Shown here piece by piece: positions 8,912 to 17,740 of a stretch of DNA of 64,000 bases; within the stretch, counting starts at the first letter, position 1, and each line of letters opens with the position of its first letter. Location: contig NGFH01000009.1 in assembly GCA_002215675.1 (NCBI GenBank), forward strand, positions 485,501 to 549,500. Reading direction: 5' to 3'. The notes under the pieces were generated by a model. It did no database searches. It worked only from the letters and a program-made list of their open reading frames with translations, and had not been told where the DNA came from. The translations under genes were made by a program, and so were the position numbers. Source of the DNA: Bacteroidetes bacterium 2013_40CM_41_45. GTDB taxonomy: Bacteria > Bacteroidota > Bacteroidia > AKYH767-A > 2013-40CM-41-45.

Positions 8912-10513
8912 ATGCTTGATATTTCTATATTGAATGAAAAAAGCCACCAGGAGCTTAAAGAAATTGCAAAAGAACTCAACATTGGCGACTATAATTCTCT
9001 TAAGAAACAAGAGCTTGTTTACAAGATTCTTGACGTACAGGCATCACAGCCACAATTAATTCCAAAAGAAAAAAACAATCAACCCACTATGCACGATTCC
9101 GATAAATCCATGCGCCCCAGGCGTAAACGAATCAGCCCGACAAAAAAAGAAGAAGAAGAAGGCGAGAAAGAAATTATTAACGACACGGAGGAGGAAACTT
9201 CTTCTGAAAGCAATGGAGGAGAAAGCACCATTGCTGAACCTGTTGAAGAAAATAATGAAGCAGCCCTCTCCCCTGCTCCACCTGAAATAAAAACTCCCGG
9301 CACGGCTCCGGCACCCGATTGGGCGCCGCCTGCCAATGATGCAAACAGGCAGTTCAAGCCCTATGTAGGGAACCGCCCACAGGAAATAATTTATGATTTT
9401 AATGGAGACATAGTAAGTGAAGGTGTTTTGGAAACTGTTCCCGAAGGTTATGGATTTCTCCGGTCTTCCGATTACAATTATCTGCCCAGCCCCGATGATA
9501 TTTATGTTTCGCAATCGCAGGTAAAACTTTTCGGATTGAAAACAGGCGATACCGTAAAGGGCAGCATCCGGCCGCCACGCGAGGGTGAAAAGTATTTTCC
9601 GTTGGTTCAGGTGGAAAAAATAAACGGACGTGACCCTGCCGAAGTGCGCGACCGCGTTCCTTTCGATTACCTCACGCCATTGTTCCCGCATGAAAAGCTT
9701 AACATCTCAGGAAAGGGAAGCACCACTTCAACGCGAGTCATCGATATGTTTACTCCTATCGGAAAAGGTCAGCGCGGTTTGATTGTGGCACAGCCCAAAA
9801 CCGGTAAAACTGTTTTGCTTAAGGAAATTGCCAATGCCATTGCAGCAAATCACCCGGAAGTTTATCTCATCATTCTTTTGATTGATGAGCGCCCCGAAGA
9901 AGTAACCGACATGGCGCGCAGTGTAAAAGCAGAAGTCGTGTCATCTACATTTGATGAGCCGGCAGAACGGCACGTAAAAATTTCCAATATCATTCTTGAA
10001 AAATCGAAGCGCCTTGTGGAATGCGGTCACGATGTGGTAATTCTTCTTGACTCCATTACACGTTTGGCTCGCGGATATAATACTGTTTCTCCTGCATCAG
10101 GAAAAGTTTTGTCGGGCGGTGTGGAAGCTAATGCACTTCAAAAACCAAAAAGATTTTTTGGTGCGGCACGTAAAATTGAAAAGGGCGGCTCGCTCACTAT
10201 AATTGCAACAGCGTTAATTGACACCGGCTCCAAAATGGATGAAGTAATTTTTGAAGAGTTCAAAGGAACCGGTAACATGGAATTGCAGCTCGACCGCAAG
10301 CTATCGAACAAGCGCGTTTATCCCGCTATTGATTTGGTTGCATCCAGCACGCGCAGGGAAGATTTGCTGCTTGATAGAGAAATGCTTCAGAAAATGTGGA
10401 TACTCCGTAATCACCTTGCCGACATGAACCCGCTCGAGGCCATGGACTTTCTGCTTGACCGTATGAAAGGAACAAAATCCAACGAAGAATTTTTGGTTTC
10501 GATGAATGGGTAG
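8912..10513 (+). CDS. rho: Transcription termination factor Rho
   Basis: 533 residues, longer than the E. coli protein (419). Rho_N SAP-like domain at 1-45; a low-complexity Glu/Pro/Lys-rich insert at about 50-145, typical of Bacteroidota Rho; cold-shock-type RNA-binding domain ([19 protein letters not shown]) at 160-240; RecA-type ATPase with Walker A PKTGKT (295-300), [12 protein letters not shown], and Walker B DVVILLD (374-380) followed by SITRLAR. It is the hexameric RNA helicase that ends transcription of unstructured RNA. A small exported protein gene follows after 13 bases. Confidence 0.97.
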   Translation: MLDISILNEKSHQELKEIAKELNIGDYNSLKKQELVYKILDVQASQPQLIPKEKNNQPTMHDSDKSMRPRRKRISPTKKEEEEGEKEIINDTEEETSSESNGGESTIAEPVEENNEAALSPAPPEIKTPGTAPAPDWAPPANDANRQFKPYVGNRPQEIIYDFNGDIVSEGVLETVPEGYGFLRSSDYNYLPSPDDIYVSQSQVKLFGLKTGDTVKGSIRPPREGEKYFPLVQVEKINGRDPAEVRDRVPFDYLTPLFPHEKLNISGKGSTTSTRVIDMFTPIGKGQRGLIVAQPKTGKTVLLKEIANAIAANHPEVYLIILLIDERPEEVTDMARSVKAEVVSSTFDEPAERHVKISNIILEKSKRLVECGHDVVILLDSITRLARGYNTVSPASGKVLSGGVEANALQKPKRFFGAARKIEKGGSLTIIATALIDTGSKMDEVIFEEFKGTGNMELQLDRKLSNKRVYPAIDLVASSTRREDLLLDREMLQKMWILRNHLADMNPLEAMDFLLDRMKGTKSNEEFLVSMNG

Positions 10514-10526
10514 GTGAATAAACGAT

Positions 10527-11027
10527 ATGAGAAAATTCGTTGGTTTGATTTTAATTTTCTCATCTTTTATTTCTTCAGCACAACCACCTGCAAAGTTTAA
10601 ATTTTTTTTATCTGAAAGGACGGGAAAAATTCCCAGCACTTACAGCAGCGCAGATAATCTTTACCTGAGGGATATGGTTGTCGACCCTCCTCAAAAAATA
10701 ATAATCAAGCTAACTAAAAAAGAAAGGGAAGAGATTTTAAAAAAGGTTCAATCCATAAATTTTTTCAGCTATCCCGATGTATACAAATTTGAAAGCGCTG
10801 ACACATCGAAATTAATTGGCTTAAAGCAACCGTGCGCACAATTTAATCTAACTGTGTTTGTTGACGGAAAAATGAAATACGTGTCCTGGAATGATTGTCA
10901 TTCAGGAACTCCTTCAAAAAATAATATGTCTGAGAACCTCGAAGATCTAAGAAGATTGATAGATAATTTTTTGTACTCGAAGAAAAGCTATAAAAAGTCA
11001 AAGCCTCTAAGGGCAATGTATTTGTAA
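10527..11027 (+). CDS. Small exported protein of unknown function
   Basis: 166 residues with a signal peptide (MRKFVGLILIFSSFISSAQ). The mature part has a lysine-rich amphipathic helix (LTKKEREEILKKVQSINFFSYPD), a beta section with two Cys (KQPCAQFNLTVFVDGK, WNDCHSG) that could form a disulfide, and a basic end. This arrangement resembles small Bacteroidota proteins annotated only as hypothetical. Thirteen bases after rho, so read-through co-transcription is likely, though a functional link to termination is not implied. Confidence 0.75.
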   Translation: MRKFVGLILIFSSFISSAQPPAKFKFFLSERTGKIPSTYSSADNLYLRDMVVDPPQKIIIKLTKKEREEILKKVQSINFFSYPDVYKFESADTSKLIGLKQPCAQFNLTVFVDGKMKYVSWNDCHSGTPSKNNMSENLEDLRRLIDNFLYSKKSYKKSKPLRAMYL

Positions 11028-11031
11028 TTTT

Positions 11032-11063
11032 TTTGTCAGTCCGTTGAAAGCGCAATAACTTTA
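11032..11063 (+). promoter_or_regulatory. Promoter of TMEM175-like gene
   Basis: TTTG at 11032-11035, 20-base spacer, then TAACTTTA (7/8 to TAnnTTTG) at 11056-11063; ATG follows 14 bases later. Confidence 0.5.
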
Positions 11064-11077
11064 GTTTCGCCGAAAGA

Positions 11078-11698
11078 ATGGAAAAGCAAAAGGTCCCTAT
11101 CCCAGTCAACCGTCTTGAAGCATTCAGCGATGGTGTGATCGCAATTATCATCACGCTGATGATTCTTGAAATAAAAATTCCTGAAGTTGCGGACGATGCG
11201 TCAGGCATAGAAACCTGGCAGCAGTGGTTTAATATTCTTCCTTCTTTTATTTCTTACATACTAAGCTTTATCATAATTGGAGTGCTTTGGGTTAATCATC
11301 ACCAGTTTTTTCACCAGCTCAAACATCTTGATAAAAAACTTCTCTGGTATAACCTTCATCTGCTTTTCTGGATGTGTATTCTGCCTGTCTCTACTGCCTT
11401 TTTAGGGCGGCATATTCACATGCCGGAAGCCACAGCGGTTTATGGGTTTAATATGTTTATGGTGGCGCTGGCATTTGCAATTATGCGCGAATACGTCCAC
11501 AGGAGCGAGCATCTCCTCATCGAAAATCTATCGCACGCAATGAGAAAAAAGCTGCGCTCAAAAATTATGATGACGGTAGGGCTTTATTTCCTATCCATTT
11601 TTGCCGGGTATATTTCAATTTACATTTCTCTCGCCATCTTTGTACTTATTATCATTATCTATTTTATGCCTCAGGATATTGTGCTGGAGAAGAAGTAA
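11078..11698 (+). CDS. TMEM175-family (DUF1211) potassium channel-like protein
   Basis: 206 residues. The signature of TM1, [R/E]-x-FSDGV-x-A-I-x-x-T, is seen as EAFSDGVIAIIITLMILEIKIP. About six hydrophobic segments follow (residues 13-33, 55-75, 88-108, 115-135, 158-178, 180-200). Bacterial members are single six-helix units forming tetrameric K+-selective leak channels. Own promoter upstream; converges with mpl. Confidence 0.9.
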   Translation: MEKQKVPIPVNRLEAFSDGVIAIIITLMILEIKIPEVADDASGIETWQQWFNILPSFISYILSFIIIGVLWVNHHQFFHQLKHLDKKLLWYNLHLLFWMCILPVSTAFLGRHIHMPEATAVYGFNMFMVALAFAIMREYVHRSEHLLIENLSHAMRKKLRSKIMMTVGLYFLSIFAGYISIYISLAIFVLIIIIYFMPQDIVLEKK

Positions 11699-11752
11699 TC
11701 TAAACTATGATTAAACGGATTTATCAATTAATCAAGAAAATAAATCCAAGGT

Positions 11753-13105
11753 TCAGACAATTTCTTCCGCCAGCTTTTCCAGCGAAAGCCCGTCAAAGTT
11801 TCCGGAGCTCATCATCAAAAGATTGCTTCCCTCCCACTCCTGCTCGGCCAGGTAATTTCTTAACTCGGCAGAATCAGTGAAAACTTTTATCCGCTTATCA
11901 GCAAAAAATTCAGCAATTAAATTTTTATTGAGCGCTTCTAATTTTTTATGCTCTACGGTGTGAGGATTAAAATATACGATAGGAACATCAGCGGATGCCA
12001 TCGTGCCTTTGTATTCGCTAAGAAAATTTTTATTCAGCGAGCTGAACGTATGTAGTTCAATACATGCAAAAAGTTTTCTTTCAGGAAATTGTTTTTTCAA
12101 CGCATCAATGGTGGCAATAAGTTTTGAGGGGGAATGAGCAAAATCTTTATAAACAGCTGTTGAATTATTCCTGGCTACAAGCTGCAGCCGTTTAGCCGCA
12201 CCTGCAAAGCTGCCGATACTCCTGTTAAAATCATAATCGCTTACACCAAGCAGCTTGCAAATTTTTCTTGCTCCTTCAATGTTGCGCAAGTTATGTTCTC
12301 CGAAAACACCAAGTGGAATTTTTTCCTTGTAGATTAAATAAGTAACCCCGTCCTTGATTTCATATTTCGGAATGGAATAAAAATTTTTTTTACAGCGTAC
12401 ATTCGTGTCCTCCGCAATTTTTTTTACTTCTGCGTCATCCAAACAATAAACCAGCGTTCCGCTTTCAGGAATCTGCTGTGCAAAAATCCTGAACTGTTCA
12501 ACATAATTCTCAAAAGTCGGGAACACATTGATATGGTCCCATGCAATGCCGCTTATCAGGCCAATGTCAGCTTTGTAAAGATGAAACTTCGGCCTCCTGT
12601 CGAGCGGGGAAGACAAATATTCATCGCCTTCAAGAATAATAAAAGGCGCTTTCTCAGTAAGCCGCACCATGTTATCGAAACCCGGAAGCGCAGCTCCGGC
12701 CATGAAATCAAAATTGTAATTCTTGCTTTTAAGTACGTGAAGTATCATGGCGGTAATAGTCGTCTTGCCATGACTTCCGCCAATAACAATGCGCTTCTTG
12801 CTTTTACTTTGCTCGTAAATAAATTCGGGGAACGAATAAATTTTTAACCCCAATTGTTGTGCCTTCAGCAATTCAATGTTATCTGCACGCGCATGCATGC
12901 CAAGGATAACGGCATCAAGCTTTTCATGAATGTTGTCTTCGTCCCATCCATAATATTGTCCAATCAGTCCGCGCTCACGCAAACGCGAAAGTGACGGCTC
13001 AACAATTTCATCATCGCTTCCTGTAACGGTGTACCCTTTTTCCTTCAGCGCAATAGCAATACCGTGCATGGCTGCTCCTCCGATGGCGATAAAGTGAACT
13101 CGCAT
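11753..13105 (-). CDS. mpl: UDP-MurNAc:L-Ala-gamma-D-Glu-meso-DAP ligase (murein recycling)
   Basis: 450 residues. N-terminal Rossmann part with the MurC/Mpl opening HFIAIGGAAMHGIA, ATP loop GGSHGKTT at 109-116, central EGDEYLSSPLDRRPKF, and HSPSKLIATIDALKKQFP in the C-terminal domain. Mpl re-attaches the recycled tripeptide to UDP-MurNAc; the AAMHG instead of MSG in the first loop distinguishes it from MurC. Cytoplasmic. First gene of a minus-strand cell-envelope block continuing to the right. The upstream spacer carries a copy of the dispersed AT-rich repeat. Confidence 0.93.
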   Translation of the reverse strand: MRVHFIAIGGAAMHGIAIALKEKGYTVTGSDDEIVEPSLSRLRERGLIGQYYGWDEDNIHEKLDAVILGMHARADNIELLKAQQLGLKIYSFPEFIYEQSKSKKRIVIGGSHGKTTITAMILHVLKSKNYNFDFMAGAALPGFDNMVRLTEKAPFIILEGDEYLSSPLDRRPKFHLYKADIGLISGIAWDHINVFPTFENYVEQFRIFAQQIPESGTLVYCLDDAEVKKIAEDTNVRCKKNFYSIPKYEIKDGVTYLIYKEKIPLGVFGEHNLRNIEGARKICKLLGVSDYDFNRSIGSFAGAAKRLQLVARNNSTAVYKDFAHSPSKLIATIDALKKQFPERKLFACIELHTFSSLNKNFLSEYKGTMASADVPIVYFNPHTVEHKKLEALNKNLIAEFFADKRIKVFTDSAELRNYLAEQEWEGSNLLMMSSGNFDGLSLEKLAEEIV

Positions 13106-13188
13106 AGTAAATAAGTTATATGTTATTAGTTATACGGAAATAACGATAAACTATACACATAATCATAAATCGTAAATCTAAAATCGTA
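13106..13188. repeat. Dispersed AT-rich spacer repeat
   Basis: Spacer between two minus-strand genes. Bases 13111-13145 (ATAAGTTATATGTTATTAG, then TTATACGGAAATAACG) match 53161-53187 with one small indel. Bases 13169-13188 (ATCGTAAATCTAAAATCGTA) are the exact reverse complement of 37428-37447. The last nine bases of the metallo-hydrolase reading frame lie within the repeat. Confidence 0.7.
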
Positions 13189-14023
13189 CATCAGCCAGCG
13201 GCATCACTTTATCTTCTCGCACTCCCCTCTCCGTCATTTTCAGAGTGCAGCTGTCATTGATTCTGTCGTGCTCAAAAAATAAAATATAATTTTCTTTGAC
13301 AGCATGTTCAAGAAATAACTTTTTTTCCTCGAGAGTTACCAGCGGGCGCATGTCATACGCCATCACGAAAGGAACGGGAATGTGACCGACTGACGGAATC
13401 AGGTCAGCCATATAGACAAGTGTTTTTCCATTGAAAGAAATATGCGGAAGCATCATCGCTTCCGTATGCCCGTAAACGCAAAACACCTTGAAGCCGGGAA
13501 ATAATTCTTCCCCGTCATCAATAAATTTCAGATGCCCGCTTTCTTCAATGGGCAAAATATTTTCTTTCAGGAACGATGCCTTTTCTCTCGCATTCGGATT
13601 CACCGCGCTCCTCCAGTGCTTTTCGTTGCTCCAGTAGGTTGCATTGGGAAAAGTAAGCTCATAACCGGTTTTGTCTTTGTTCCACTTCACACTTCCACCG
13701 CAATGGTCGAAATGAAGATGCGTAAGAAATACATCGGTGATATCTTCAGGGGCAAAGCCATTTTTCTTCAACGACTTTTCAAGCGTATCATCACCATGGA
13801 GATAATAATAGCTCAGAAATTTTTTATCCTGCTTCTCACCTATTCCATTATCAATCAGCACCAGCCGGTTTCCTTCCTGCACAAGCAGACAACGCATCGC
13901 CCATGTGCACATATTATTTTCATCGGCAGGATTCAGTTTGTTCCAAATGCTTTTTGGAACTACGCCAAACATAGCTCCGCCATCAAGCTTAAAAAATCCC
14001 GTATCAATTGTAAATAATTTCAT
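13178..14023 (-). CDS. MBL-fold metallo-hydrolase
   Basis: 281 residues. Zinc motif HLHFDHCGG at 102-110, later His/Asp ligands in YGHTEAMMLP and YMADLIP, His in LFFEHD near the end. The order fits the lactonase/glyoxalase II-like branch of the metallo-beta-lactamase superfamily; AHL-lactonase-like proteins share GxMFGVVPKxxWNK near the N-terminus. Substrate not predictable. The -7 box TAACTTTG lies 4 bases before the ATG, pointing to a leaderless mRNA. The final codons (V-R-F-stop) come from a spacer repeat, so the true C-terminus in relatives may differ. Confidence 0.9.
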   Translation of the reverse strand: MKLFTIDTGFFKLDGGAMFGVVPKSIWNKLNPADENNMCTWAMRCLLVQEGNRLVLIDNGIGEKQDKKFLSYYYLHGDDTLEKSLKKNGFAPEDITDVFLTHLHFDHCGGSVKWNKDKTGYELTFPNATYWSNEKHWRSAVNPNAREKASFLKENILPIEESGHLKFIDDGEELFPGFKVFCVYGHTEAMMLPHISFNGKTLVYMADLIPSVGHIPVPFVMAYDMRPLVTLEEKKLFLEHAVKENYILFFEHDRINDSCTLKMTERGVREDKVMPLADVRF

Positions 14024-14027
14024 GGTG

Positions 14028-14035
14028 CAAAGTTA
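14028..14035 (-). promoter_or_regulatory. -7 promoter box (TAACTTTG) of metallo-hydrolase gene
   Basis: Exact TAnnTTTG match on the minus strand, 4 bases from the start codon; -33 element not recognisable. Confidence 0.5.
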
Positions 14036-14058
14036 TAAAGCAATGCGAGAGGATTTAT

Positions 14059-15114
14059 TTAATTCAATTCTTTTCTTGCCACCACATATTTTCTCCACTT
14101 TTCAATCACCACTTTCATGTCTTGCGGAAGCTCGCTATCGAATAAAACTTTTTTTCTCCCAACGGGATGAATAAATCCAAGTGTCTTTGCATGCAACGCC
14201 TGCCTCGGCAAAAGAGTAAAACAATTTTCTATAAACTGCTTGTACTTTGTAAACGTTGTTCCCTTCAGAATTTTATTTCCTCCGTAACTTTCGTCATTAA
14301 ATAACGGGTGACCGATATATTTAAAGTGAGCGCGTATCTGGTGTGTTCGCCCGGTTTCCAGCTTACATTCAACCAGCGTAACATAACCAAACCTTTCGGC
14401 TACTTTATAATGAGTAACAGCCGGCTTGCCATGCTCGCCTTCGGGAAACACATCCATTACCTGCCGGTTTTTCAGGCTTCGTCCTATGTGCCCGGTGATT
14501 GTGCCTTTGTCTTCCTTTAAGTCGCCCCATACCAAAGCAAGATATTTCCGTTCAATGGTGTGGTCAAAAAATTGTTTCGCAAGCGAAATCTGCGCGGGCT
14601 CAGTTTTGGCAATCACCATAAGCCCCGATGTATTTTTATCAATGCGATGAACCAACCCCGGAACAGCCAAAAGATTTTTTTCCTTATGCCTTATGGTTTC
14701 AAAATGAAACAGCAGCGCATTCATCAGCGTACCCGAAAGATTACCATGTGCCGGATGCACCACCATTCCCGCACGTTTGTTAATGATAAGAAGTTCAGAA
14801 TCTTCGTAAACGATATCGAATGGAATTTTTTCGGGAGTTAATTCGTAATACCGTACCGGCTCAGGAAGAACAATGCTGATAATGTTTCCCGGCTTTACTT
14901 TATAATTTGGTTTTACCGCTTTGCCATCTACCAGAATAGCCCCGCTTGCTGCAGCATTCTGAATCCTGCTTCGCGAAGCATTTTCAATCTTGTTGACAAG
15001 ATACTTGTCTATACGCAGCAGCGATTGTCCCGGGTCAACTGTAAAACGAAAATGTTCATACAGTTCTTCGCTCTCTCCCTGCGATGGTTCAGGAATTTTT
15101 TCTTTTTCAATCAT
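14059..15114 (-). CDS. rluD: RluA/RluD-family 23S rRNA pseudouridine synthase
   Basis: 351 residues. S4 RNA-binding domain at about 33-85 (RIDKYLVNKIENASRSRIQ), catalytic domain with HRIDKNTSGL at 156-165 in which Asp159 is the nucleophile, and the late motif GRTHQIRAHFKYIGHPLFND. The S4 domain and length fit RluD, which modifies helix 69 of 23S rRNA; RluC cannot be fully excluded. It starts 7 bases after the T9SS protein gene and is the last gene of the ddl-PASTA-T9SS-rlu operon. Confidence 0.92.
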   Translation of the reverse strand: MIEKEKIPEPSQGESEELYEHFRFTVDPGQSLLRIDKYLVNKIENASRSRIQNAAASGAILVDGKAVKPNYKVKPGNIISIVLPEPVRYYELTPEKIPFDIVYEDSELLIINKRAGMVVHPAHGNLSGTLMNALLFHFETIRHKEKNLLAVPGLVHRIDKNTSGLMVIAKTEPAQISLAKQFFDHTIERKYLALVWGDLKEDKGTITGHIGRSLKNRQVMDVFPEGEHGKPAVTHYKVAERFGYVTLVECKLETGRTHQIRAHFKYIGHPLFNDESYGGNKILKGTTFTKYKQFIENCFTLLPRQALHAKTLGFIHPVGRKKVLFDSELPQDMKVVIEKWRKYVVARKELN

Positions 15115-15121
15115 GCGTGCG

Positions 15122-16951
15122 TCAGCGGGATATTAGAATCCTGCGGGTGGCAACCGGAATCATCTTTTCATCCTTTAAAACAAGGTGATACAATCCCGGT
15201 ATAATATTGGCTGTGTAAATCTGCCTGTCGGAAACTTCACCGCTCGAAATTATTCTTCCGTTCACATCGTAAATTGTATAGAAAAGTTTTTGAAGTGTCT
15301 TCAGATTGTGATGCACGGTTATCACGTCCGAAGCGGGGTTAGGAAAAACAGAAACACCCGCAGAAGCATTTAATTCATTTATAAAATTAGCTGGGTTGCG
15401 AGCTTCTTTTCTGAACACCGGTCGCATGAGCCATGAGCCGGGTATGGTTGAATTTTGCCATGTGCCCGTTGCGTTGTAAAGCATATTTGGATTTGAATTG
15501 ATGTTCCGGTCAAACCCAAGGCGCAGGAGTGTATTGTTGAATTGAAACCATCCTATGTAAAAATTTCCCTGCGGGATCACCACGGGGTTATCGAGCTGAT
15601 AATAATAAAACCCATTGATGCTGTCAGTGTACTGCGGATGTTGGTTGTATTTAATGGCAAGCGTATCCTGGAGAGCGCCATCCCATACCATGATGTGAAA
15701 CAACTGCAAGCTCACGTCGTCATCAATATGAACAAAATTCATTTCCACTCCTGCCAAAGTATCTGTCATCAAGTTGTTAAAACGATATGCGATTCTTCCA
15801 AGCGCTGCGGAAATTCCATAGCCGTTTTCTGCCGTGCCGTCATCATACGCATAATAATTAAACATCTCCTGCACTTCGTGAAGCGTATCGTTGCTCGTAT
15901 TGCTGTCAGACGTAAGGTTTACATTGAGTATATTATATATTAAACTGTTTCCGGGAAACGATGGAAATTGAAATGGCGGGGAAATATTTTGCGTACTCGC
16001 GCTGCTCTCGTTTGCATTGAGCGGGATGCTGTTTACTCCAGTTGAGTAATCCAGGGAGAAATCTTCCCGCAGGAAATTCATCTGGTGAAGAAATGTTGTT
16101 GAAGAATTGGCGAGGTTCCTGATTGAAATGGTTTTTTGTGCAGACATGTTTGCACCGGGATTCACTTTGTAATGATTGTATGGAATGGATTGGTAAGTGT
16201 TCAGGACAGACAAACCTCTTTTTACAAAAGCTGCATCGTTTACAATAACTGTATCTATTGCAGAACGGCCATTGTTCAAACGCACGTAATCAACATTCCA
16301 TTGGTCGAGCATTCCGCAAAGCGATGCATAGTTGCGGAATCTGAATTGGAATCCCCGATACAAATACAGCGAGTTGTTGATATGAATCATCTGCTGTTTG
16401 AAAGGAGTATTCCCCGAACCGGGTTTGCTCCATACGCGATGCCACGTGCTATCATTACCCAAAAATTCAAGAACAAGAGAATCTTTTCCCGCGGGACTGT
16501 ACCCGATTCCCTGCGGCTGGTAAAAAAAACTCAGCCATACTGTTGTATCTCCGGGAAGATAAAGGTCAATCGGTTTGGAAGTAAGTGCATCAGCAAGGCC
16601 GTAGGAAGTGGGAGAAGGGGAATACGGATTACCTTCCTTGTCTACTCCGTCAAATGTTGCAACGCCAATGGTTGGAGGATTAACCGGGAAATCATCGTTG
16701 ATGAATGCATCGCTGTCCGTCCAGAAACACTCGTAAGGGTAAATTCCCCCGCGCGAGAAATCATCAACAAAAGGAAGCACAAGGGTGTCGCAAACCACCG
16801 TTCGTTCTGCATTTGTGTTATCATGTGTTTTAAGATATTGTTTTATAACAGCATTATACTGCAGCGGCACCAGCACTTCCTGCGCGTACGCTTTCCGGAA
16901 AAACAAACAAAGCATTCCGGCAAAAGCGACACAAATTATTCTTCGACTCAT
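15122..16951 (-). CDS. Secreted protein with type A T9SS sorting domain
   Basis: 609 residues. Signal peptide to AYAQ (about 1-24). The middle is beta-sandwich-rich (TTVWLSFFYQPQGIGYSP, a jelly-roll/MAM-like style often seen in Bacteroidota adhesins). The last 75 residues are a type A C-terminal sorting domain: VSVFPNPASDVITV, FYTIYDVNGRII, PGLYHLVL. These domains direct passage through the type IX secretion system with removal of the CTD. It sits between the PASTA gene (27 bases upstream) and rluD. That position, inside a wall/ribosome operon, suggests an insertion into an otherwise conserved ddl-PASTA-rluD order. Confidence 0.88.
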   Translation of the reverse strand: MSRRIICVAFAGMLCLFFRKAYAQEVLVPLQYNAVIKQYLKTHDNTNAERTVVCDTLVLPFVDDFSRGGIYPYECFWTDSDAFINDDFPVNPPTIGVATFDGVDKEGNPYSPSPTSYGLADALTSKPIDLYLPGDTTVWLSFFYQPQGIGYSPAGKDSLVLEFLGNDSTWHRVWSKPGSGNTPFKQQMIHINNSLYLYRGFQFRFRNYASLCGMLDQWNVDYVRLNNGRSAIDTVIVNDAAFVKRGLSVLNTYQSIPYNHYKVNPGANMSAQKTISIRNLANSSTTFLHQMNFLREDFSLDYSTGVNSIPLNANESSASTQNISPPFQFPSFPGNSLIYNILNVNLTSDSNTSNDTLHEVQEMFNYYAYDDGTAENGYGISAALGRIAYRFNNLMTDTLAGVEMNFVHIDDDVSLQLFHIMVWDGALQDTLAIKYNQHPQYTDSINGFYYYQLDNPVVIPQGNFYIGWFQFNNTLLRLGFDRNINSNPNMLYNATGTWQNSTIPGSWLMRPVFRKEARNPANFINELNASAGVSVFPNPASDVITVHHNLKTLQKLFYTIYDVNGRIISSGEVSDRQIYTANIIPGLYHLVLKDEKMIPVATRRILISR

Positions 16952-16978
16952 AGAACCAATTTCATTATTGAATATAAA

Positions 16979-17740
16979 TTATTTTCTCAGGTAGATGTCA
17001 ACCGGCTCGCCCTGGCTTATCCGCAAACTGTCCGAGGGCAAAGGAAATTGTTTATAGACCACAGCCGACAAAGAATCTTTAATATTTTCATCGTAAATAA
17101 TGGCTCCAACAGAAAGATTTGCAACATTAAGGACTGCCAATGCCTCTGCCTTGGTAAGGCCCATCAAATCAGGAACAGAAGCTCTTTCACTTCCTATGCC
17201 GTCACCCACAACAAGGTCAATTACGCTTCCTTTGTTTACAGATGTACCCGCCTTTATGGGTTTGCCATGATATCTTGTTTCGAGCACCGCATTTTTTGCC
17301 AGGTCATGTTTGTAAGAAAGTGCACCGGCTTTTAAACCAAAAGTTTCAAGTATTGCTTCGGCTTGACGAAGGGAAACATCGGTGAGGTCGGGCATTTTAA
17401 CTTTTGGAGGAATACCGGAATTGATGGTGAGATAAATGGTCCGGTCTTCTTTCACTTTCGCCGTAGGCGCCGGGTCCTGCTCAAGAATTGTTCCCTGCAT
17501 TTTTTCAAGCTGGTATATTGAATCTACTACAGCATAGCGCAGATGCAAACGTTCAAGAAGAACCGTTACCTGGGCAATATTTAATCCTTTAAGCTCAGGC
17601 ACTTCAATGCTCTGGCCATGGTTGGTGTATTTATTCAGCCATTTGTATGTAAAGCCGAAAACTGAAGCCACAACCACTGCAGCAAGAATTACATTGAGCA
17701 GAAAAATTTTGCTTCGCAGAAAATTTAAAACGTCTTTCAT
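16979..17740 (-). CDS. Membrane-anchored protein with three PASTA domains
   Basis: 253 residues: a short cytoplasmic N-terminus, one transmembrane helix (IFLLNVILAAVVVASVFGF, about 12-30), then three PASTA repeats at about 45-110, 113-183 and 187-253 (VPELKGLNIAQVTVLLE; MPDLTDVSLRQAEAILE; VPDLMGLTKAEALAVLN). There is no kinase domain. PASTA domains bind muropeptides or unlinked peptidoglycan, so a periplasmic wall-sensing or enzyme-recruiting role fits. Its ATG directly follows the ddl TGA with no gap, indicating translational coupling. Kinase-less PASTA proteins next to ddl are usual in Bacteroidota. Confidence 0.9.
   Translation of the reverse strand: MKDVLNFLRSKIFLLNVILAAVVVASVFGFTYKWLNKYTNHGQSIEVPELKGLNIAQVTVLLERLHLRYAVVDSIYQLEKMQGTILEQDPAPTAKVKEDRTIYLTINSGIPPKVKMPDLTDVSLRQAEAILETFGLKAGALSYKHDLAKNAVLETRYHGKPIKAGTSVNKGSVIDLVVGDGIGSERASVPDLMGLTKAEALAVLNVANLSVGAIIYDENIKDSLSAVVYKQFPLPSDSLRISQGEPVDIYLRK

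Noticed and set aside
9056-9691. Minus-strand ORF of 211 residues
   Set aside because: Antisense to the low-complexity insert and RNA-binding domain of rho; poly-Phe run comes from the Glu/Lys-rich coding strand.
12533-12847. Plus-strand ORF of 104 residues
   Set aside because: Antisense to the conserved ATP-binding region of mpl.
16136-17335. Plus-strand ORF of 399 residues
   Set aside because: It lies antisense to the T9SS protein and PASTA genes, which have signal peptides and clear domains; composition is Cys/His/Arg-rich as in shadow frames.
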